The translations under genes and the position numbers were made by a program. The notes below the pieces were generated by a model, which was not told where the DNA came from, ran no database searches, and saw nothing but the letters and a program-made list of their open reading frames with translations. Positions 1 through 8,525 of a stretch of 54,279 nt of DNA are shown in pieces (within the stretch, counting starts at the first letter, position 1; every line of letters begins with the position of its first letter). The stretch lies in assembly GCA_947470895.1 (NCBI GenBank), contig CANIVF010000028.1, positions 1-54,279 of the forward strand, written 5' to 3'. This stretch comes from Bacteroidota bacterium. Lineage in GTDB: Bacteria; Bacteroidota; Bacteroidia; Cytophagales; Cyclobacteriaceae.

Positions 1-63
1 AATAGAATTCGATATAACTCTATGAAAATCAGGCTCTTTGAGCAAGTATTATTCCAAACCATC

Positions 64-80
64 CTAATGCTATGCATTAG
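64..80. other. Short perfect hairpin downstream of jetD
   Basis: The arms CTAATGC and GCATTAG pair perfectly around a 3-base loop, about 75 bases past the jetD stop. It could mark the 3' end of the jet transcript, but no T-run follows on the minus strand, so a terminator role is only a guess. Nothing else was recognised in 1-154. Confidence 0.3.
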
Positions 81-154
81 AAACTAACTGATTGATTCTC
101 ATAGAGAAAGAAGTTATCCACAAACTCTAATGCATAATCTAGGATAAACATTTC

Positions 155-1000
155 CTATGCTAATCCTTTTTTGAGCTTCTTCAAGGTTGCAATAACCTCG
201 GAAACCTCTGCGTAGTCATAGTTATCAATCTGTTTTAGGTAGTCGATTTGTTTTTCAAACAGCTCCTTCTCTCCATACATAGATATCAACGATTCAAGAT
301 TTTCAGGGATTAGAAAACGACATCGATCCTTACCTACTTTATTCCGAAACTCACTTCCATAGATATGAATTCCTTTCGGATCAAAATCACCAAAGTGCAG
401 ATATTGGTTTGGGATAAGATTCAGCCAATCAGCTATGGCATTACTATTCATATATCGCCAAACAAACAATGGCTTGATGTTTTTAAATAGATAGCGCTGT
501 CGCTCAATCTCCCGAAAATTTTCATGGCCCTCTACTCCTACCACAGTAATATCAGTGGGTATCCGAAACTTTTCGTAGTCGTAAATAAATGTAAAGGTTC
601 CGTGTCTGGGTTTAAGGGTGATTGATTCACCATGAAGCAAGCAATTTATTTCTTCATAGGCATTGATCAGAAAACCACTAAATACTTTTGTATTCCTATG
701 CTTTGAGTTGGAAGCAGCTTTCACCGCATCACTTCGTTCGAAATCGTCCTTTTCAAGAAATGAAATGTATACCCCAAGATCTGGAATTTCGAATTTATGA
801 TGTAGATAGATTATAAGATTTTGAGTATTTGTACAACTGACTTTCTTTTGCTGTGTACCCACAAATTCAATATCGAGCACTCCATCATTTACAAATTGCC
901 CTAACGCTCTTCTGCTTCCTCCTTGAAAGGAACCATAATTTACTGATTGTACTTCCATCAGTTGCTTAAGCAGTCTTGCGAATGATAAGGTAAGCTTCAT
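155..1000 (-). CDS. jetD: JetD-like Toprim nuclease subunit of a Wadjet system
   Basis: Last gene of a jetABCD operon. In known Wadjet systems JetD is the nuclease that cuts plasmid DNA after the SMC complex has extruded it. The C-terminal half looks like the DUF2220 Toprim-type domain: a strand ending in VVGVEGHENF (about residues 153-162) supplies the acidic Glu, and HFGDFDPKG (202-210) supplies an Asp-x-Asp pair, D205 and D207. The protein has 281 residues. JetD proteins I know of are nearer 380-400, so the N-terminal arm (DUF3322 in type I) seems much reduced. The start is ATG, 4 bases after the jetC stop, so it is surely cotranscribed. Assignment rests on the Toprim residues plus the operon order; the subtype is uncertain. 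Confidence 0.8.
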   Translation of the reverse strand: MKLTLSFARLLKQLMEVQSVNYGSFQGGSRRALGQFVNDGVLDIEFVGTQQKKVSCTNTQNLIIYLHHKFEIPDLGVYISFLEKDDFERSDAVKAASNSKHRNTKVFSGFLINAYEEINCLLHGESITLKPRHGTFTFIYDYEKFRIPTDITVVGVEGHENFREIERQRYLFKNIKPLFVWRYMNSNAIADWLNLIPNQYLHFGDFDPKGIHIYGSEFRNKVGKDRCRFLIPENLESLISMYGEKELFEKQIDYLKQIDNYDYAEVSEVIATLKKLKKGLA

Positions 1001-1004
1001 GATG

Positions 1005-4000
1005 TTAAGGTTCCACCGTCATCGTTAGCAGTGGCACTACCTTCACATACCCATTCGTATCCTTTCGGAATTTGTAGGTGTAGTTATAATGCGTCTCCAG
1101 CTTGCTTTCGTTAGGCAAACCATTGATCAAACAGATGTTTCGCTCTTCGGCAAAGTTGATCAACTCTTTCAAGTATGGCGCAGAGATCTGGCCTACTTCA
1201 TCAATGATACAATGCACTTTGAAGTTGCGCGTGGTTTTTTCCGTAGATTCTTTGATGAACACATTGAGCAAGGTGATGTAAATCACAGCTTTCACCAACA
1301 TGTCGGTTCCTGTAGAACCTACCTTGTCAATCTTCTCAATCCAGCCGGTATCATTCATGCCTTCTTTTATTCTGAATCGCAGTTCGAACAGATCCTGTAC
1401 ATTGATTTCATCATAGTGTTCTTCGCTGATCGTCTTCTGCAACTCATTCAATAACTCCACCGAGCGTTTATCAATTTCGCTCTTCGCGGAATTGTTCGTA
1501 TTGAACAAGTTTGCTTCGCCATACAAAAAAGGATTCTGCTCTCTAAAGTCAGTGATCTTTTGAAGTTTGCGCAACACTTTATTTTCGCTGTCTTCGGATT
1601 TCAGCTTCACGTATTCAATCAGCTTTGAACTTTCAAAAGAAGCTTTACTGAAGTCCGCCTCCATCTTGCTGATCATCTTGTTCACACGGCCTTTGTATTC
1701 GGTCAGCGCTTTCATCTTGCTGGAGATAGCATCGATGAGCATGCCGTGACTCTTCGCTACTTCCGCAATGGAAATCTGAATTTTATTCTCAGCATAAAAC
1801 TCATCGAGGTACGAGGCAAAGCGTTCATACTCGCCCTCGCCTACAGCGGTATTAATGTTAAAGTTAAGGTGGTTATCGGGTCTGAACCTTCCGGCAAACT
1901 CGCTGATGTTGCCTCTGAACTTATCAAACTGATTATGGAATTCATTGTCGTTGGCCTGCAGTTGTGAACAGATGCCAATGATGTCGGTTTCCGTAAACGT
2001 GGCTGGTGCCGGATCGATTAGATGTCGCAAGCGATCATACAAGGTTTTACCTCTGAAGTGTTGTTCGAAGTGATTTAGTCCATCCACAAACTTCTTCAAT
2101 GAATCCATCAACCTACGACTTTCCTCTTCAAGCTGCTTCCTGGTTTTAGCAAAGATGTCTTTCTGTTGGGTAAATTCTTTATCGGATTGTTTGATGCGCT
2201 CTTCGAGTTTTTCTTTTTCACTTTTAAATTCATCCAACCGATCAAATAACTCGCGCTTGTCTTTACGGTAGTCGTTGATCAGTTCGGCATTGTCTTCCAG
2301 ATTCTTGAGTGCTGCGCGGATGTCATCAATTTCCTTCTTCAGTTTTTTGATGCGCGTGTCGTCAATGCCTTTCTTCTTCAGCACACCTGATTTCTCTTTC
2401 TGTAGTTTGCCTTTGCGCTCTTCAAACTCTTCGAGCTTGTCGTCTTTCTGGCTTCGTATCTTTTCCGCTTCCTTGGCAAACGTCTTATCCAGCTTCGCTA
2501 GTTTATCATTGAAGGTTTGTTGCAGGGTGGTGTTCTCGGTTTTCATCACGGCATCCACTTCTGCCAAAGTTTTAGCAAGGGAAGCAATCTCTTTCTTCAC
2601 TCCTTCTTGCAACGTGTAGACTTCAATCAAATCTTTTTCACGTTGTACTTCTCCTTTGCGCGTCCACTCATGCAAGTCGAGATCATATTGTTTTTCTTTT
2701 TGAGCATCCTGCGTGGCCTCATACTCCAGCTGCATGATTTCGTTTTTCAGGTGTACCGATTTCTTGCCGATGGAGGCGAGCTTACTTTGCTCATCACGTG
2801 CCTGCTCTTCCCTGAATGCGAGAAACGCATGATTCAATGCAGCAATCTGATCGCGCAGCATGCTCCGCTCCTGTTCATATTCTTCCAATGTTTTGGAATA
2901 GACTTTTACATTCGACAAATTAAGCTGAATGCCATACAACGAATCCATGCTCTTCTTCAACAGCTTTGGATTCAGCTCTTTGTTGAACAGGATTTCTTCA
3001 TTACACACTTTGCCAATGGTCTCATACCAATCAGGATAATGTTCCTGTAGGTATCCGAAGAAGGCATGCTGATACACCGACAGCTTTTCATCAATGGCTT
3101 TTATCCGCTCTTCAAGTCCGGTGACTTCCTGTTTGTTCTTTTCAATGTATTGCTCAGTAGTACTTCGGTTGCGCTCGCGGATGTGATCGCCTTCTTTCTT
3201 CAGCATGTCAACATTGTTCTGCTTAACAGCTAATGCTGAATTGCGCTCCACCTTTCTCCGGCTAAGGTCTTCGATATTGGTTTTCAGTTGCGTGATCTCC
3301 TGCGCAAAGTAACGTTGCTTGCGAATCTCCTTTTCTTTGAACTCCGCATCTTTGATACTGAACTCATGTTGGGTCTTCATCTGCTTCAACTGATCCGCTT
3401 CTGCCCGATGTTTTTCTTTCACGCTCGCTTCTTCCTGGCGGAAGTTTTCGTGCAACGCATTTTTGTCTTCGTGATGTTTCTTATCGAGTTGCAGGCCTTG
3501 TGAACTTAATACGTTTGCAAATTCTTTCTTCTCGTTTTCTAACGAGTCCAACAACGTTTTAAACTGTTGCTCCACGTCTTTGAAGCTGGCGGTTAATGTG
3601 CCATACTCATGTTCCCGTGCTTGTAGCTCAATTTGAAATTGGGGTTTCTCTTCGGCTTCGCGCAGCAAGTCCACAATTCCCTTCTCTTCATACTCATTCG
3701 CTTTCTTGTCGGCTTCTTTCAGCTTCGACTTCAACGCACCTATCTCCTGGTTTACTTCTTTGTTCTTCTCTTTGTGCTGATCGTCTTTCTCTTTAAATTC
3801 GGTTTCGAGTTTCGTGAGTATTTCTTTTTTATCAGCTACCTGAATGCTGATCGTGCCTTTTTGTACTTCCGCGTTTTTCAACGCTCCACCTAACTCCGCT
3901 GCCTGCATGCGTTGCTTTACTTTCAGTTGTTGTATGTAGGTGAAGTTATCGCGTATTAACTCACTTCGTTGCGCATTCTCCTTGCGGAAGAAGGTTTCAA

Positions 4001-4682
4001 TATCGTGATAACGTTCTGTAAATTGTCTTAGCTGGCGCTCGATGGTTTTTAATTCGATTGTCGTGTGCTTGGAACCGATCGCGTTGGCGATACACTCTTT
4101 CACAAACTCGGCTTTGATCACCGACTCCGAACTGAGGAAGATCGAAGTAATCGCCAACGGAATGTTGTGATAATTTGCATTCCCTTTCATCAACGCAAAC
4201 TTCTTAAACTTCTTATCCGGATCAGCTCCGTAAATAATATTGCGGTAACGCTCAAAGGTTTCCACCTGATCGCTGTAGTTGATTTTGTATTCATTCAGCT
4301 TGGCTAATACTCCTTTCGGCAACAGGGCTTCTTTGTCGGTGAGGTAATACTCTTGTTCAAAAGCTCCTTCTACAAAGCGATAAAAGATTTTAGTGTTGCG
4401 ATAGACCATCACATGAAACAAGCCATCTTCAGTGGCTACTTCATAAATGATATAACTATTAGGATACTGAAAATAATAATCTTCAAATGTCTTCTGCGAT
4501 TGTGAAATACCCAGCCACCGCGTGTTGGCATTATAGAAAAAAAGGATGGCCCGTTGCAGCGTGGTCTTGCCCATGTTGTTGGTGCCCACAAAGCACGTGT
4601 TGCCCGCAATCTCTACATCCGCATAATCGGTGTTGGCAATATTGATAAAAATAATCCGGTTAAGGATTCTTTTGTTCTCCAT
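1005..4682 (-). CDS. jetC: JetC, SMC-like ATPase of a Wadjet system
   Basis: The motor subunit of a bacterial condensin-like complex (MukB/MksB class) expected to extrude loops on small circular DNA in the cytoplasm. A Walker A site, GTNNMGKTT, lies at residues 33-41, and a Walker B site, CIIDE, at about 1158-1162. Between them is a very long charged, Lys/Glu-rich region typical of antiparallel coiled coil. The expected ABC signature just before Walker B reads GSTGTDML rather than LSGG, a divergent form. The length of 1225 residues suits JetC. Its start overlaps the end of jetB by 23 bases, which supports translational coupling. MksB is the main alternative name; the JetD neighbour favours Wadjet. 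Confidence 0.88.
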   Translation of the reverse strand: MENKRILNRIIFINIANTDYADVEIAGNTCFVGTNNMGKTTLQRAILFFYNANTRWLGISQSQKTFEDYYFQYPNSYIIYEVATEDGLFHVMVYRNTKIFYRFVEGAFEQEYYLTDKEALLPKGVLAKLNEYKINYSDQVETFERYRNIIYGADPDKKFKKFALMKGNANYHNIPLAITSIFLSSESVIKAEFVKECIANAIGSKHTTIELKTIERQLRQFTERYHDIETFFRKENAQRSELIRDNFTYIQQLKVKQRMQAAELGGALKNAEVQKGTISIQVADKKEILTKLETEFKEKDDQHKEKNKEVNQEIGALKSKLKEADKKANEYEEKGIVDLLREAEEKPQFQIELQAREHEYGTLTASFKDVEQQFKTLLDSLENEKKEFANVLSSQGLQLDKKHHEDKNALHENFRQEEASVKEKHRAEADQLKQMKTQHEFSIKDAEFKEKEIRKQRYFAQEITQLKTNIEDLSRRKVERNSALAVKQNNVDMLKKEGDHIRERNRSTTEQYIEKNKQEVTGLEERIKAIDEKLSVYQHAFFGYLQEHYPDWYETIGKVCNEEILFNKELNPKLLKKSMDSLYGIQLNLSNVKVYSKTLEEYEQERSMLRDQIAALNHAFLAFREEQARDEQSKLASIGKKSVHLKNEIMQLEYEATQDAQKEKQYDLDLHEWTRKGEVQREKDLIEVYTLQEGVKKEIASLAKTLAEVDAVMKTENTTLQQTFNDKLAKLDKTFAKEAEKIRSQKDDKLEEFEERKGKLQKEKSGVLKKKGIDDTRIKKLKKEIDDIRAALKNLEDNAELINDYRKDKRELFDRLDEFKSEKEKLEERIKQSDKEFTQQKDIFAKTRKQLEEESRRLMDSLKKFVDGLNHFEQHFRGKTLYDRLRHLIDPAPATFTETDIIGICSQLQANDNEFHNQFDKFRGNISEFAGRFRPDNHLNFNINTAVGEGEYERFASYLDEFYAENKIQISIAEVAKSHGMLIDAISSKMKALTEYKGRVNKMISKMEADFSKASFESSKLIEYVKLKSEDSENKVLRKLQKITDFREQNPFLYGEANLFNTNNSAKSEIDKRSVELLNELQKTISEEHYDEINVQDLFELRFRIKEGMNDTGWIEKIDKVGSTGTDMLVKAVIYITLLNVFIKESTEKTTRNFKVHCIIDEVGQISAPYLKELINFAEERNICLINGLPNESKLETHYNYTYKFRKDTNGYVKVVPLLTMTVEP

Positions 4683-5211
4683 CTTCTTCTATCGTTATGA
4701 GTGAAATCACCTGCTCGAGATAATGAATGGCATCCATCACCTTGTAGGTATCTTCATCTTCCTGTTCAAATAATCCTCCCAGCGTTAAATCATTCGCCAC
4801 CTCGGCCACTTTATCGATAATCTTTTCCCTGCGCGACAACGCGAAAATCTTTTGCTTCAGGCGCTCATTCGAAAAACATTCTTCTGCTATTTGTGTGATG
4901 CGATAGCGCGTACCTACGGTAGGCTTCAAATCCATGGACGAGAAAAAATCCATCACATCAATGTAGTAGGCAAACTGCTCCAGCTTTTTTTCCATCACCA
5001 GGTTGGCTTCATCCGGCTGACTAAAGTAATAGTAGTTGTGCCCTTTCTCCAACGTATACCCCGTGTGACTGAAATACTCACGCAGCAACGCATAGTTATC
5101 TTCATAGGTGATGATGTCAAACAACTTGCCCTTGCTGCCGTTGGAGCTGATGAAATTTCCCCGGCTCAGGATGCTGAAGATGTCTGCCGTTTGTTTGGGT
5201 AGATTGTTCAT
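4660..5211 (-). CDS. jetB: JetB, KITE/MukE-like winged-helix subunit
   Basis: A protein of 183 residues in the position and size range of JetB (DUF4194/MukE-like), the KITE subunit that binds the kleisin JetA near the SMC heads. Visible features are an N-terminal helical part, a segment GYTLEKGHNYYYF (about 51-63) resembling the wing strands of this family, and an acidic C-terminus. Its ATG overlaps the jetA stop by 4 bases (ATGA) and its 3' end overlaps jetC. Sequence similarity in this family is weak, so the call leans on gene order. Confidence 0.75.
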   Translation of the reverse strand: MNNLPKQTADIFSILSRGNFISSNGSKGKLFDIITYEDNYALLREYFSHTGYTLEKGHNYYYFSQPDEANLVMEKKLEQFAYYIDVMDFFSSMDLKPTVGTRYRITQIAEECFSNERLKQKIFALSRREKIIDKVAEVANDLTLGGLFEQEDEDTYKVMDAIHYLEQVISLITIEEDGEQKNP

Positions 5212-6431
5212 GCCGCAGCTTTTTTACGGTTTGGTTTAATGATGGCATAGCCCAGTTTCAGCTTCTGCTTTTTCTCGTTGAGATAATCCATCTTGCCAAG
5301 CTTGCCCGAAATGAGCAGCTTGTTGTCGTAGTCGATGGAGATGCCCACATACAACGAGATGCGTTTTTCAAGACTCAACTCTCCTACTTTCTTCGGAAAC
5401 TGATAGTGCATCACAAACTGAAACAAGTCGGTGTCGCTCACTAGAAACTTCTCCACCAGGCCTGCCACATTTAAGCTGCTCGACTCTTCATGATTGCTCT
5501 TATCAAAACCTTCGGCCATCTTGCCGGCCAGCTTTCGCTCTGTGTTGCGCAACAGATCGAGTTTGGTCGCCACCTTGCGAACGATGGCATAACCACGGTC
5601 GGAACGCAACTCATCCAGCGACAGCCGCGACTTCAACAAACTGCGCCTCTGATACATGATCGCCTTCGTGCCGATGAAGACCTCCACAAAGTTCGTTTTG
5701 TATTTGAGCTCTTCATAATCTTTCAACTCTTTAAGGCGCTGAACCTTTTTATAGATCGCGTCCTGATATTGAATGTGGTTGATGTAGTCGATGATCTGCG
5801 ATTGAATCTCATTGAGGTAATCGCGGTTGCGTACTAAAATGTATCGCAGATCGAGCACGATGGAGTTCAATTCGGCATCGATGATCGTATTGAAAAATCC
5901 CTGAGCATCCGAAATGATCTGTTCCGATTCTTTGATCAGGTTGATGATGTCGTCACGCTTGGCTTTATACTTGTCCAGCTCCTGCAACTTAATCAGGTAG
6001 TTGTCCTGATTCTTATACGTGTCGTCAATGTTCTTATGCAGCTTCATCACCTCGCGCGAAGTGATGGAGTTGATCCGCTTGAGTGAACGCTTGATGTTGC
6101 GCAGAAACTTCGGGTTGCTATCGATGCGATAGTACTTCAGGTTTTCGTTCAGCGACTGAATGTTGTCGTTGATGAAGCTGGTGGTCACCTCCCCGATCTC
6201 CAGGAATTCTTCAATGAAGGTAACGATGCGATCGTCCAGTCCGATGATGTTGTTGTTCTCGTGGATGATCTCGCACTGGGCAAGTTTCTCCAACCGATCA
6301 TCGGTCATGTCATCGCGCGCCAGCAACTCAGATTTGTTAATGGAATCTTTGTTGCCAAAGAGCATCTCCACGATCTCCTTGCTCTGGTAGAGCAGGTTTA
6401 CGAGGTCCCGAATGGTTAAAGGTGCTTTCAA
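5208..6431 (-). CDS. jetA: JetA, kleisin-like subunit of a Wadjet system
   Basis: First gene of the operon, 407 residues. The N-terminal part resembles a winged helix, the middle (about 110-270) is long amphipathic helix likely to form coiled coil, and the C-terminus is a compact basic domain ending KKAAA. This is the kleisin (MukF/MksF) arrangement expected to bridge the JetC heads. It does not obviously look like the DUF3375 JetA of type I systems, so a type II or III system is possible. The reading frame opens with TTG at 6431; no in-frame ATG lies nearby upstream, and the next internal Met is at residue 23. A 186-base gap separates it from the divergent cyclophilin gene and should hold both promoters. 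Confidence 0.75.
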   Translation of the reverse strand: MKAPLTIRDLVNLLYQSKEIVEMLFGNKDSINKSELLARDDMTDDRLEKLAQCEIIHENNNIIGLDDRIVTFIEEFLEIGEVTTSFINDNIQSLNENLKYYRIDSNPKFLRNIKRSLKRINSITSREVMKLHKNIDDTYKNQDNYLIKLQELDKYKAKRDDIINLIKESEQIISDAQGFFNTIIDAELNSIVLDLRYILVRNRDYLNEIQSQIIDYINHIQYQDAIYKKVQRLKELKDYEELKYKTNFVEVFIGTKAIMYQRRSLLKSRLSLDELRSDRGYAIVRKVATKLDLLRNTERKLAGKMAEGFDKSNHEESSSLNVAGLVEKFLVSDTDLFQFVMHYQFPKKVGELSLEKRISLYVGISIDYDNKLLISGKLGKMDYLNEKKQKLKLGYAIIKPNRKKAAA

Positions 6432-6620
6432 AATGAAGGTTACTAATCGCGAAAACTAACGACAATTTAAGTCTTGAGAAAGCAAAATAATATTTAATGC
6501 CAAACTCGCGCTGAATAATCTTAACTCGCTAAAAATCAAAGCGATCCTAATCAAACATGTAGCACAAGTTCTTAACTTACAGGCACAAATTAATTTTTAA
6601 AAACCTTACCCTAACCCTTG

Positions 6621-7211
6621 ATGAATTCGAAATATTTACTTCTCATCGTGTTGGCCGCCATGGCCTGCGCCAAACCTGAAACCCTCTACGACATTGCACA
6701 AATCAAAACGGAAAAAGGCGATGTGCTGATCTGGCTCTACGATGAAACACCACGCCACAAAGAGAGCTTCATCAAGCTAGCCAATTCCCGCTATTGGGAT
6801 ACGCTCTCCTTCAACCGGGTGATCAAAGATTTTGTGGCTCAAGGCGGATGCCCCGACACACCCGCAGGCTTTGCCGACTCACCGTATCTTTTGGCACCAG
6901 AATTTAATGACACGATCAAGCACGTGTATGGTGCCTTTGGTGCCGGGCGCGACAACAACCCGGAGATGCTCTCTGCCGGATGTCAGTTCTATGTAGTTCA
7001 AAACAAAGATGGCCTGCCACAACTCGACAACAAATTCACTGTTTACGGTCACGTGTTTCAAGGCATGGATGTGATAGACGCCATCGTATCCGTACCCACG
7101 GATACCATTGATGAACCGCTCCATAAAATCATGATGGATGTGAACATAATTAAGATGACGAAGAAGGAGATTGAGGGGAAGGGGTTTAAAGTTTCAGAAA
7201 AATCCAAGTAG
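6621..7211 (+). CDS. Cyclophilin-type peptidyl-prolyl isomerase, putative lipoprotein
   Basis: Catalyses cis-trans isomerisation of Xaa-Pro bonds. The family signature appears as FNRVIKDFVAQGG (about 58-70), followed by a C-terminal strand set matching the end of the cyclophilin fold. The N-terminus is a hydrophobic segment ending LAAMAC, a loose lipobox, so the protein is probably lipid-anchored in the periplasm. I start it at the ATG at 6621 rather than the TTG one codon upstream. It is slightly longer than minimal bacterial cyclophilins because of the leader and a Lys/Glu-rich tail. Confidence 0.88.
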   Translation: MNSKYLLLIVLAAMACAKPETLYDIAQIKTEKGDVLIWLYDETPRHKESFIKLANSRYWDTLSFNRVIKDFVAQGGCPDTPAGFADSPYLLAPEFNDTIKHVYGAFGAGRDNNPEMLSAGCQFYVVQNKDGLPQLDNKFTVYGHVFQGMDVIDAIVSVPTDTIDEPLHKIMMDVNIIKMTKKEIEGKGFKVSEKSK

Positions 7212-7282
7212 TTTTTCTTATCATTGAGCAGATTGAAAAAAAATCAATCAGCATTGAGATTAACGTATCCTAATATTATTTC

Positions 7283-8323
7283 ATGATAGACTTTTCCTCA
7301 GCTGAACTAGGCGAACTGGCCGTACATTGGGTAGGCAACAAGATGCGCGATGAAAAATTCAAATCCTTCCACGAACTAGCAGATGTAGAAGAAGATGATA
7401 CCCGGGAGCATTTGTTGAAATACTTTTTAAGTCCGTTCAAGAGCAGTGAAACGTACCAGTTTCATCATCAAACTGATCTCAACTTAAACGAACTCTACGC
7501 CTACAGCAAGCGGATATTCCGCGATAAAGATTCCTTCCTGGATTTTTCGGTAGAGATCGCGAAGCATCTGTATGAACATTCCACCCACCCCAAAATAGCC
7601 GGAGGCGAACTGTGCGTGTGTTTATTCAAGAATGTGAATTACGATAACAAAATGATTTCCGCCCTCGGCATTTTCAAAAGCGAGAACAAAGAAGTGTTCC
7701 TGAAATTCCAGAATAAAAAAGACCGCTTTAAAATCAGCTATGACGATGGCGTAAGCTCCGACAAGCTGGAGAAAGGCTGCCTGATCCTGAACGTAGAAAA
7801 AGAAGATGGCTACAAAGTGTTCATCGTAGACACGAAGAAAAACGTAGACGCCCAATACTGGAAAGATCAGTTCCTGAAATTGAAGCCAGCCTCTGATGAT
7901 TTCAACCACACGAAAACGTTCTTGTCCGTCACTAAAGATTTCGTCACCACCAAAATGCCCGATGAGTTTGACGTGACCAAAACCGATCAAATCGACTTAC
8001 TAAATCGCTCCATCACCTACTTCAAAGAACACGACAGCTTCGATAAAAAAGAATTTGAAAACGAAGTGCTACAAGACAAAGGCGTGATCAACTCCTTCCG
8101 CAAATTTGACAAAGAATATCGCAATGAAAATTCACTCAGCGAACTCGGAGAATTTGACATCTCCGAACAGGCCGTAAAAAAGCAATCGCGCATTTTCAAA
8201 AGCGTATTGAAGCTGGACAAGAATTTCCACATCTACATTCATGGCGATAAAGAACTGATTGAAAAGGGAACTGAGAAAGATGGCAGGAAGTATTATAAGA
8301 TTTATTATAGCGAGGAGTCGTAA
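7283..8323 (+). CDS. NdpA/YejK-like (NA37) nucleoid-associated protein
   Basis: A cytoplasmic protein of 346 residues resembling the 37-kDa nucleoid-associated family (YejK/NdpA in gammaproteobacteria). Supporting features are the opening IDFSSAELGELAVHWVGNK, the central ISALGIFKSENKEVFLKF strand region, and the C-terminal half with a helix-rich segment followed by FHIYIHGDKELIEKG and a short basic end. The family binds the nucleoid; its exact role is poorly known. It starts at ATG 72 bases after the cyclophilin stop and may be cotranscribed. It ends 4 bases before a family-A repeat. Confidence 0.82.
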   Translation: MIDFSSAELGELAVHWVGNKMRDEKFKSFHELADVEEDDTREHLLKYFLSPFKSSETYQFHHQTDLNLNELYAYSKRIFRDKDSFLDFSVEIAKHLYEHSTHPKIAGGELCVCLFKNVNYDNKMISALGIFKSENKEVFLKFQNKKDRFKISYDDGVSSDKLEKGCLILNVEKEDGYKVFIVDTKKNVDAQYWKDQFLKLKPASDDFNHTKTFLSVTKDFVTTKMPDEFDVTKTDQIDLLNRSITYFKEHDSFDKKEFENEVLQDKGVINSFRKFDKEYRNENSLSELGEFDISEQAVKKQSRIFKSVLKLDKNFHIYIHGDKELIEKGTEKDGRKYYKIYYSEES

Positions 8324-8326
8324 AGT

Positions 8327-8515
8327 GCCCTTGTTGGTGTTCTGTCCCATTGTTGGTGTTCTTCACCAACAATCATCCCATCTTCATAAAATGAAAACTA
8401 ATTTATACCCAAACTCAACCAAAAATCTCATTGGGGTAAGGTGACAGTACAAAACCGTGAAAGAGTTTGAGATTAGTGCGTTGATTACTTGTTGGTGAAG
8501 AACACCAACAAGGGC
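8327..8515. repeat. Family-A REPIN-like element, copy A1
   Basis: The ends form a perfect 17-base inverted repeat, GCCCTTGTTGGTGTTCT at 8327-8343 and its complement at 8499-8515. Two hairpins lie inside: ATTGTTGGTG/CACCAACAAT with loop TTCTT (8349-8373) and CTTGTTGGTG/CACCAACAAG with loop AAGAA (8488-8512). The stretch 8349-8515 is about 95% identical to copy A2 (8 differences in 167 bases). It sits between two convergent genes. No coding potential is evident. Confidence 0.85.
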
Positions 8516-8525
8516 GAGGGATGTT

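Noticed and set aside
114-122. TTATCCACA, a perfect DnaA box
   Set aside because: A single 9-base match is expected by chance in 54 kb; there is no cluster of boxes, no AT-rich unwinding region and no dnaA/dnaN genes, so this is not an origin.
2275-3050. Plus-strand frames of 114-177 residues inside jetC
   Set aside because: They are antisense shadows of a coiled-coil gene, with hydrophobic, Phe/Leu/Ser-rich composition and no motifs.
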